From contig DRKO01000368.1 in NCBI GenBank assembly GCA_011051745.1, forward strand, positions 1-6,708: 6,708 nucleotides of DNA, given 5' to 3'. A program made the position numbers and the translations under genes. The notes beneath the pieces were generated by a model, which made no database searches, was not told the origin of the DNA, and worked only from the letters and a program-made list of their open reading frames with translations. The DNA is from Chloroflexota bacterium. GTDB taxonomy: Bacteria; Chloroflexota; Anaerolineae; Aggregatilineales; UBA3940. Position 1 is the first letter of the stretch; the number at the start of each line of letters is the position of its first letter. This document shows positions 1 to 4,461 of the stretch, in pieces.

Positions 1-711
1 ATCCCGGAGGAGGTGGTAGAGCGACTGCTGGCCCTCCTTCAGATCAGCGGCCCGCCACAGGAGGTTCTCGACGATCTGGCAACCCAGATGAAGGACGTTC
101 CCCCCGCCGTAGAGGGCATTGAGGAGCTGCGATCCCTGTTCACCTACCTTGAGGCGCTGGGCATTCCAGAGACGGCTTACGAACTCAACTTCGCGATGGT
201 GCGAGGGCTGGAGTACTATACCGGCCCGATCTTTGAAACCACCATCCGGGAGCCAAAAGCCATGCCCAGCATCACGGGAGGAGGACGCTACGACGAGTTG
301 ATCGGCCTCTTCTCCGACATCAGCCATCCGGCAACGGGAACCAGCCTCGGCATTGAGCGCATCATTGACGCGATGGATGAACTCGGTATGTTCCCGCCGG
401 ACATCCGGGCAACGACTGCCGAGGTGCTCGTCACAGTGTTCAGCGCAGAGACGGTGAGCGCCTCGCTCAGGCTGGCAACAGACCTGCGCAGGGCAGGGAT
501 CAACACAACGCTGTATTTCGACTACGAAGATCGTCTGGGCGATCAGATCGGGTACGCCTCGGCGAAAGGAATCCCGTTCGTCGTGATCGTGGGGCCGGAC
601 GAGATCGCGCAGGGGAAAGCCACCATCCGGCGGCTGGGTAAAACGCGCGAGGAGAGCGAGCAGCGATCTGTTCCCTCAGGGGAGGTAGCAGCAGCCATCC
701 GCGACTGGTAG
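1..711 (+). CDS. hisS: Histidyl-tRNA synthetase, C-terminal part (5' end outside window)
   Basis: HisRS joins histidine to tRNA-His in the cytoplasm using ATP. The frame is open from base 1, so the GTG at 13 is an internal Val codon and the N-terminus, with class II motif 1 and probably motif 2, lies upstream. Visible in order: the histidine-binding HisA motif RGLEYYTGPIFE (202-237), the HisB glycine-rich segment ITGGGRYDEL (271-300), class II motif 3 as GTSLGIERI (about 337-363), then a complete HGTP anticodon-binding domain (about 415-708) ending AAAIRDW before TAG at 709-711. HisA usually reads GLDYYT; here Asp is Glu, which I believe occurs in some bacterial and archaeal enzymes. No frameshift or other lesion is seen. 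The gene is closed off from korA by a terminator 29 bases after its stop. A HisZ-type regulatory paralogue is unlikely, because HisA and HisB are intact and the anticodon domain is present. Family assignment is near certain. Confidence 0.96.
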   Translation: MPEEVVERLLALLQISGPPQEVLDDLATQMKDVPPAVEGIEELRSLFTYLEALGIPETAYELNFAMVRGLEYYTGPIFETTIREPKAMPSITGGGRYDELIGLFSDISHPATGTSLGIERIIDAMDELGMFPPDIRATTAEVLVTVFSAETVSASLRLATDLRRAGINTTLYFDYEDRLGDQIGYASAKGIPFVVIVGPDEIAQGKATIRRLGKTREESEQRSVPSGEVAAAIRDW

Positions 712-739
712 CCCTTTTCCGTCTCATATCGAATTCAGC

Positions 740-782
740 AGCCTGTCCTCTCCGGTCATAGAGCCGGGGACAGGCTGTTTTT
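740..782 (+). terminator. Intrinsic terminator of hisS
   Basis: The left arm AGCCTGTCCTC (740-750) pairs with GGGGACAGGCT (766-776) in an 11-bp stem with one T-G pair. A T-run follows at 778-782. A further CGG/CCG pairing is possible inside the loop. The element lies 28 bases after the hisS stop and before the korA promoter, so it should insulate the two units. Confidence 0.88.
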
Positions 783-818
783 GTAATCCGAAAGTATCTT
801 TCTTTTTGGCGGGAATTT

Positions 819-826
819 GCTATCAT
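819..826 (+). promoter_or_regulatory. Candidate extended -10 promoter for korAB
   Basis: TGC-TATCAT is a TGn extended -10 followed by a hexamer matching TATAAT at 5 of 6 positions. The region 17 bases upstream (CTTTCT, 798-803, in a T-rich tract) is a poor -35, which an extended -10 can tolerate. Transcription would begin near 833, giving a leader of about 70 bases. It is the only good -10 between the hisS terminator and korA. Confidence 0.5.
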
Positions 827-836
827 TATAGGTAAG

Positions 837-861
837 TCAGATAAGTCTGGTTTATCAGATA
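837..861 (+). repeat. TCAGATA direct repeat at the korA transcription start
   Basis: TCAGATA occurs at 837-843 and again at 855-861, with start points 18 bases apart. The inverse sequence TCTG (846-849) lies between them and can pair with either CAGA. The element begins a few bases after the predicted start of transcription. It could be an operator or an RNA structure; its function is unknown. Confidence 0.3.
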
Positions 862-866
862 TTTGT

Positions 867-889
867 GCCGCCATGCGGCGGCTACATGG
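867..889 (+). promoter_or_regulatory. Two mutually exclusive hairpins in the korA leader
   Basis: GCCGCC (867-872) pairs perfectly with GGCGGC (877-882) around a four-base loop. Alternatively CCATG (871-875) pairs with CATGG (885-889), which ends one base before the AGGAG ribosome site at 891. The two share bases 871-872 and 875-882 and cannot coexist. The second would sit against the ribosome site. The structures are real in the sequence, but regulatory use is inference. Confidence 0.35.
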
Positions 890-890
890 T

Positions 891-895
891 AGGAG
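891..895 (+). promoter_or_regulatory. korA ribosome binding site, fixes the start at 903
   Basis: AGGAG lies 7 bases before ATG at 903. An in-frame ATG at 873 would add ten residues, but it is buried in a GC-rich hairpin, has no purine-rich site before it, and its extra residues do not look like family sequence. Confidence 0.85.
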
Positions 896-902
896 CACAC
901 AC

Positions 903-2741
903 ATGAACGATGGAGCGAAGAGCGCCGAGCAGGTTTCGCCGACAAAGGAGGGCGAGCCGATCGTCAATGACTTCCAGATCATCGTGGCGACAGTCAACGG
1001 GACCGGCAGCCAGACGGCGAACACCGTCCTACTCCGCGCTCTCTTCCGGATGGGAATCCCTGTTAACGGGAAGAACTTTTTCCCCTCCAACATTCAGGGC
1101 TTGCCCACCTGGTTCACCATCCGGCTCAGCAAAGATGGCTACGTAGCCCGCCGGGAGACCAGTGAAATCCTGGTTGCGTTCAACGAAACCACAGTGTTCG
1201 ACGACATCAGCAAGCTGCCTCCGGGCGGCGTATGTTTTTATCCCGCCGAGTGGGAGATCAAGCACACTCGCGACGACATCTCCTACTATCCGATGCCCGT
1301 CAGAGAACTGGTGAAGGCCTCCAGCACTCCTGCCCGGCTACGCGACTACGTTGCCAATATGGTTTACGTTGGGTCGGTGGCCGCTATGCTGGATATTGAT
1401 CTCGATGAGATCGAGTCAGCGCTCAACTTCCACTTCTCGATGAAGAGCAAGCCGGTTCAGATGAATATGGAAGTCGTCAGAGCCGCTTATGAGTGGGCGC
1501 TGGATAACCTGCCCAAGACCGATCCGTACCGCGTGGAGAGAATGGAGAGCGAAGAGGGCCTGATCCTGCTGGATGGCAACTCGGCGGGGGCGCTGGGGGC
1601 TGTCTTCGGCGGCGTAACGCTGATCGCCTGGTATCCGATCACCCCTTCCACCAGCCTGATAGATGCCGCCCGTGAGTACCTGAAGGACTTACGGCTCGAT
1701 CCGGAAACCGGAAAAGCCACCTACGCCATCATTCAGGCCGAGGACGAGCTGGCCGCGATTGGAATGGTAATCGGTGCCGGCTGGGCCGGAGCCCGCGCAA
1801 TGACGGCAACCTCCGGCCCCGGGCTCTCGCTCATGGCTGAGTTCTCAGGGCTGGCCTACTTCGCCGAAGTACCTGCCGTGATCTGGGACGTTCAGCGTGT
1901 TGGGCCCAGCACGGGCCTGCCGACGCGAACCTCGCAGGGGGATGTGTTGAAAGCCTACTTCCTGGGACACGGCGACACCAAGCACGTCTGCCTGCTGCCC
2001 TCCACCATTGCGGAGTGTTTCGAGTTCGGCTGGCGGGCCTTTGATCTGGCCGAGCGTCTGCAAACGCCGGTCTTTGTGCTCAGCGACCTCGACCTGGGGA
2101 TGAATCTCTGGGTGAGCGAGCCATTCGCTTATCCAGACCAGCCGATGGACCGCGGCAAAGTCCTGACGGCGGAAGACCTGGATCGGCTGGGCGAATTCGC
2201 CCGCTACAAGGACGTGGACGGCGACGGCATCCCCTACCGCACCCTCCCCGGCACAGCGCATCCGCTTGCCGCCTACTTCGCACGCGGGACAGGCCACAAT
2301 GAGGCAGCCATCTACAGCGAGCGCCCTGAAGACTGGACGGCTAACATGGCGCGTCTGGCCCGCAAGTTCAACACCGCCCGCAGGCTGGTTCCCAAGCCGA
2401 TTGTAGATGAGGTGGAGGGAGCTTCGGCGGGCCTGATTGCATACGGTACAACTCACCACCCGATCGTGGAGGCCCGCGACCTGTTGCACAGTCAGGGCAT
2501 CGAGGTCAGCTACCTGCGTCTGCGGGCGCTCCCTCTGGAGGACACAACTCGCGACTTCATCGCCCGCCACGAGAGGATTTACGTCGTCGAGGCCAACCAC
2601 GACGGCCAGGTAGCGAGCCTGATCCGGATGGAGTATCCCGAATACGCCGACCGGATCATCTCGCTGGCACATCTGGATGGCCTGCCCCTGACGGCTAACT
2701 GGATTACGACGGCCTTCCTTGAGAAGGAGGAGGCAAGATAA
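903..2741 (+). CDS. korA: 2-oxoglutarate (2-oxoacid):ferredoxin oxidoreductase, fused gamma-alpha subunit
   Basis: 612 aa, cytoplasmic. With KorB it oxidatively decarboxylates a 2-oxoacid with CoA to an acyl-CoA, reducing ferredoxin; 2-oxoglutarate to succinyl-CoA is the likeliest reaction. Residues about 24-205 form the gamma domain, which opens with GTGSQTAN (33-40). The alpha pyrimidine-binding domain begins near GNSAGALGA (225) and YPITPST (244), continues through ATSGPGLSLMAE, and carries the KorA-type signature DVQRVGPSTGLPTRTSQGD (329-347). Domain II starts around GLIAYGTTHHP (510) and runs to the end. The gamma-alpha fusion of about 600 aa is the usual bacterial two-subunit Kor layout. 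The stop TAA (2739-2741) directly abuts the korB ATG, implying one transcript and translational coupling. Pyruvate or branched-chain 2-oxoacids cannot be excluded as substrates from sequence alone. The canonical GNEA reads GNSA here. Start chosen from the RBS at 891. Confidence 0.93.
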   Translation: MNDGAKSAEQVSPTKEGEPIVNDFQIIVATVNGTGSQTANTVLLRALFRMGIPVNGKNFFPSNIQGLPTWFTIRLSKDGYVARRETSEILVAFNETTVFDDISKLPPGGVCFYPAEWEIKHTRDDISYYPMPVRELVKASSTPARLRDYVANMVYVGSVAAMLDIDLDEIESALNFHFSMKSKPVQMNMEVVRAAYEWALDNLPKTDPYRVERMESEEGLILLDGNSAGALGAVFGGVTLIAWYPITPSTSLIDAAREYLKDLRLDPETGKATYAIIQAEDELAAIGMVIGAGWAGARAMTATSGPGLSLMAEFSGLAYFAEVPAVIWDVQRVGPSTGLPTRTSQGDVLKAYFLGHGDTKHVCLLPSTIAECFEFGWRAFDLAERLQTPVFVLSDLDLGMNLWVSEPFAYPDQPMDRGKVLTAEDLDRLGEFARYKDVDGDGIPYRTLPGTAHPLAAYFARGTGHNEAAIYSERPEDWTANMARLARKFNTARRLVPKPIVDEVEGASAGLIAYGTTHHPIVEARDLLHSQGIEVSYLRLRALPLEDTTRDFIARHERIYVVEANHDGQVASLIRMEYPEYADRIISLAHLDGLPLTANWITTAFLEKEEAR

Positions 2742-3776
2742 ATGGCAACGGTAAACGTGAATCTGATCGGCCTTTCGCGCGAGGACTATAAAGGGCGTCC
2801 CTCAACCCTTTGCCGGGGCTGCGGGCATAACTCTATCGCCAACCAGATCATCGCCGTGGCCTACGAGATGGCTCTGGAGCCTCACCGTGTGATCAAGGTG
2901 AGCGGTATCGGCTGCTCCAGCAAGTCACCGGCTTACTTCCTCGGACGTTCACACGGGTTCAACTCACTGCATGGCCGGATGCCCTCCATCGCCACCGGCG
3001 CGACAACTGTCAACAACACTCTGATCGCGATCGGCGTCAGTGGTGACGGCGACACGGGCAGCATCGGACTGGGGCAGTTCAAGCATCTGGTACGCCGCAA
3101 CATCCCGCTTGTCTACATTGTTGAGAATAACGGCGTCTACGGCCTGACAAAAGGGCAGTTCTCCGCCACAGCCGATCAGGGCCAGACGCTTAAGTACGCC
3201 GGTGTGAACGAACTCCCCCCGATTGACATCTGCCTGGAGGCTCTGGCTGCCGAGGCATCCTTCGTGGCACGTTCCTTTGCCGGGGACCCGGCCCAGGTGC
3301 GCACGCTGCTGAAGGCGGCTCTCAGCCATCGCGGCACGGCTGTGCTGGACATCATCAGCCCCTGCGTCACTTTCAACAACCACGAGACATCTACCAAGAG
3401 CTACCCTTACGGCAAAGCCCACGAGGAGCCTCTGCAGGACATTGCTTACATCCCCTACGCAGAGCCGATCATGGTGGACTATGAACCGGGGGAGGTCCAA
3501 CTGGTTGAGATGTTCGACGGCTCGCACATCCAGCTCAAGAAGCTGGACCCGGAAAGCCACGATCCGACCGATCGGATGGCCGCCATTCAGCTACTCGAGG
3601 AAGCACGCGCTAACCAGGAGTTCATCACCGGCCTGATCTATGTAGACGAAAATCGCCCGACCTTCCGGGAAGTCAGCCGCCTGATTGATGAGCCGCTGGT
3701 CAGCCTTCCAGAGGACGTTCTACGTCCTTCGCCGGAAGCGCTTGAGATGGTCATGAACCGGATGCGATGCTGTTAA
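2742..3776 (+). CDS. korB: 2-oxoglutarate (2-oxoacid):ferredoxin oxidoreductase, beta subunit
   Basis: 344 aa. This subunit binds thiamine diphosphate and one [4Fe-4S] cluster and passes electrons to ferredoxin. Four expected cluster ligands are visible: C24 and C27 in CRGCGH, C58 in GIGCSSKSP, and C208 in SPCVTFNN. The TPP/Mg motif is GDGDTGSIG (101-109) through NNGVYGLTKGQ (129-139). The commoner KorB form reads GDGDALAIG; the version here, with QFKHLVRRN after it, belongs to a longer beta-subunit type. Residues about 265-344 are the C-terminal extension of that type, making it longer than the roughly 280 aa short form. The ATG follows the korA stop with no gap; an AAGGAGGAGG tract (2724-2733) inside the end of korA serves as RBS. 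No separate ferredoxin or delta subunit gene is present. No terminator lies between this gene and the tRNA, so readthrough into it is possible. Confidence 0.94.
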   Translation: MATVNVNLIGLSREDYKGRPSTLCRGCGHNSIANQIIAVAYEMALEPHRVIKVSGIGCSSKSPAYFLGRSHGFNSLHGRMPSIATGATTVNNTLIAIGVSGDGDTGSIGLGQFKHLVRRNIPLVYIVENNGVYGLTKGQFSATADQGQTLKYAGVNELPPIDICLEALAAEASFVARSFAGDPAQVRTLLKAALSHRGTAVLDIISPCVTFNNHETSTKSYPYGKAHEEPLQDIAYIPYAEPIMVDYEPGEVQLVEMFDGSHIQLKKLDPESHDPTDRMAAIQLLEEARANQEFITGLIYVDENRPTFREVSRLIDEPLVSLPEDVLRPSPEALEMVMNRMRCC

Positions 3777-3778
3777 GG

Positions 3779-3807
3779 TTGCGGGACACCTGCCACTGAG
3801 CTAAAAT
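3779..3807 (+). promoter_or_regulatory. Candidate sigma-70-type promoter for tRNA-His
   Basis: TTGCGG (3779-3784) as -35 and TAAAAT (3802-3807, 5 of 6 matches) as -10 are separated by 17 bases. The -35 starts two bases after the korB stop. Transcription would begin near 3814, about ten bases before the tRNA. Confidence 0.6.
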
Positions 3808-3810
3808 TAC

Positions 3811-3905
3811 CTCGCCAGCACGTGGTGGATGTAGCTCAATAGGCAGAGCGCCGCACTGTGGATGCGGTGGTTGAGGGTTCAAGTCCCTTCATCCACCCTG
3901 GCGAG
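3811..3905 (+). repeat. Leader-trailer inverted repeat flanking tRNA-His
   Basis: CTCGCCAG (3811-3818) is the exact reverse complement of CTGGCGAG (3898-3905). The trailer half starts directly after the discriminator base C73, while five bases (CACGT, 3819-3823) separate the leader half from G-1. In a precursor this would add an 8-bp helix below the acceptor stem, with a bulge on the 5' side. If transcription starts near 3814, only about five of the pairs would form; a korAB readthrough transcript would contain all eight. Confidence 0.6.
3824..3897 (+). tRNA. trnH: tRNA-His, anticodon GTG
   Basis: A complete cloverleaf. Acceptor GTGGATG (3825-3831) pairs with CATCCAC (3890-3896). The D arm is GCTC/GAGC (3834-3837, 3846-3849). 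The anticodon stem CCGCA/TGCGG (3851-3855, 3863-3867) holds GTG at 3858-3860. The variable region is TGGTT. The T arm is GAGGG/CCCTT (3873-3877, 3885-3889), with one G-T pair, around TTCAAGT. The tRNA-His identity pair is present: G-1 is encoded at 3824 opposite C73 at 3897. The 3' CCA is not encoded (CTG follows), so it must be added enzymatically. It follows korB on the same strand and has its own promoter and terminator. Confidence 0.98.
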
Positions 3906-3913
3906 TCAATAAC

Positions 3914-3951
3914 AGGCGAGGCAACCTGACCGTTGCCTCGCCTTTCTGTTT
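3914..3951 (+). terminator. Intrinsic terminator after tRNA-His, possibly bidirectional
   Basis: AGGCGAGGCAAC (3914-3925) pairs perfectly over 12 bp with GTTGCCTCGCCT (3932-3943), around a six-base loop. The tail is TTTCTGTTT. It ends the tRNA, and perhaps korAB, transcript. Read on the minus strand the stem is followed by TGTTATTG, a weaker tail, so it may also end the convergent small gene whose stop is at 3989. Confidence 0.88.
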
Positions 3952-3988
3952 GATATCTTAACTGCCCTGTGCGGATGTTGCGGGCCGT

Positions 3989-4240
3989 CTACTCGACCTC
4001 GATCTTGGCCTTGCGAGTGCTGCGCTTGCGTGCAGGCCTCTCTTCCTCGGTCTCCAGACGCTCGATAGCACTATCTACGAGAGAGCGCATCGCAAGCAGA
4101 AACTCGCGGCGGGCTTCGCGGCCATACTGCCAGAATTCCCGCGGGATCAGGCTCTTCCACTGATTGACGACGGATTTACCGGCAGCCCGCATGTGCTCCA
4201 CAAACTCGGACGGTTCGGGCTGGACGTTCTCTTCGGTCAT
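3989..4240 (-). CDS. Small helical protein with basic C-terminal tail, unknown function
   Basis: 83 aa, not recognised as a named family. Residues about 11-31 and 34-66 read as two charged amphipathic helices separated by P33. The most distinctive segment is PREFWQYGREARREFLLA (33-50). It is followed by an acidic stretch, a basic tail RPARKRSTRKAK (68-79) and a terminal IEVE. No Cys, signal peptide or membrane segment is seen. I have the impression that similar short proteins with basic tails occur in Chloroflexota, but I cannot name one. The ATG (4240-4238) has GGAG 8 bases upstream (4252-4249) and codon use resembles the neighbours, so the gene is probably real. It is convergent with the tRNA-His unit and divergent from hutH. 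Nucleic-acid binding through the tail, or a phasin-like helical role, are guesses only. Confidence 0.72.
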   Translation of the reverse strand: MTEENVQPEPSEFVEHMRAAGKSVVNQWKSLIPREFWQYGREARREFLLAMRSLVDSAIERLETEEERPARKRSTRKAKIEVE

Positions 4241-4262
4241 GGCTCACTCTCCAAAAACCTGC

Positions 4263-4296
4263 CGGTGTCCTTGCAAAACACCGTTCCCCGGTTGTT
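4263..4296 (-). promoter_or_regulatory. Alternative hairpins upstream of the small gene
   Basis: On the minus strand AACA-A-CCG (4296-4289) can pair with CGGTGTT (4283-4277), 7 bp with one bulged A. CGGTGT (4283-4278) can instead pair perfectly with ACACCG (4268-4263). The shared middle segment makes the two exclusive. The second is followed by GCAGG and a T5 run (4257-4253) just before the GGAG ribosome site. It matters only if transcription starts upstream of 4296. Confidence 0.25.
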
Positions 4297-4338
4297 ACAC
4301 ATGGAAACAGGATGTTGCCCTGTTCTGCTCCCTATACG

Positions 4339-4367
4339 ATCTTGCCAGTAGAAAGTTGCAGCGTCAA
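4339..4367 (-). promoter_or_regulatory. Weak candidate promoter for the small gene
   Basis: On the minus strand TTGACG (4367-4362, 5 of 6 matches) is followed after 17 bases by CAAGAT (4344-4339), which has a TGn extension but only 3 of 6 -10 matches. Initiation near 4332 would give a leader of about 90 bases containing the hairpins at 4263-4296. Confidence 0.25.
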
Positions 4368-4389
4368 GCGAATCGCTTCAAAAAGGCAC

Positions 4390-4418
4390 TTGTAGCGCCC
4401 CGTTCCCTCGTCTAGACT
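4390..4418 (+). promoter_or_regulatory. Candidate promoter for hutH
   Basis: TTGTAG (4390-4395) and TAGACT (4413-4418, 4 of 6 matches) are 17 bases apart, giving a start near 4425 and a leader of about 37 bases. Both hexamers are weak. The -10 overlaps the inverted repeats at 4402-4435. Confidence 0.33.
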
Positions 4419-4435
4419 GTAGATAGTCTCGGAAC
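4402..4435. repeat. Nested inverted repeats before hutH, possible operator
   Basis: AGACT (4414-4418) and AGTCT (4425-4429) form a 16-bp palindrome around GTAGAT. Outside it, GTTCC (4402-4406) and GGAAC (4431-4435) are also exact reverse complements, their centre displaced by 3 bases. The palindrome covers the candidate -10 and start of transcription of hutH, where a repressor would act. The bound factor is unknown. Confidence 0.4.
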
Positions 4436-4461
4436 CTGAATCTCAGGAGATATGCCACCCT

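Noticed and set aside
873..902. Upstream in-frame ATG at 873 as korA start
   Set aside because: It lies in a GC-rich hairpin, lacks a ribosome site, and the ten added residues are not family-like; the ATG at 903 has AGGAG at ideal spacing.
712..902. T-box or other amino-acid riboswitch near the histidine genes
   Set aside because: No T-box-like conserved loop is visible before korA or before hutH, and the hairpin at 740-776 is a plain hisS terminator.
500..1093. Reverse open frame spanning hisS end to korA start
   Set aside because: It crosses the hisS terminator, korA promoter and leader hairpins and shows low-complexity Arg/Pro-rich translation typical of GC-rich shadow frames.
1845..2672. 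Long reverse open frame of 275 codons
   Set aside because: It lies wholly inside korA on the opposite strand. The korA frame is strongly conserved and the reverse product has no recognisable motif.
2964..3560. Reverse open frame of 198 codons
   Set aside because: Antisense shadow of korB, without family features or a convincing ribosome site.
3824..3951. tRNA-His as an integration site for a mobile element
   Set aside because: No integrase and no second copy of the tRNA 3' end is visible downstream; the repeats found are leader-trailer and terminator arms.
4452..4461. ATG at 4452 as hutH start
   Set aside because: It is out of frame with the HutH product and only one base after the AGGAGA site.
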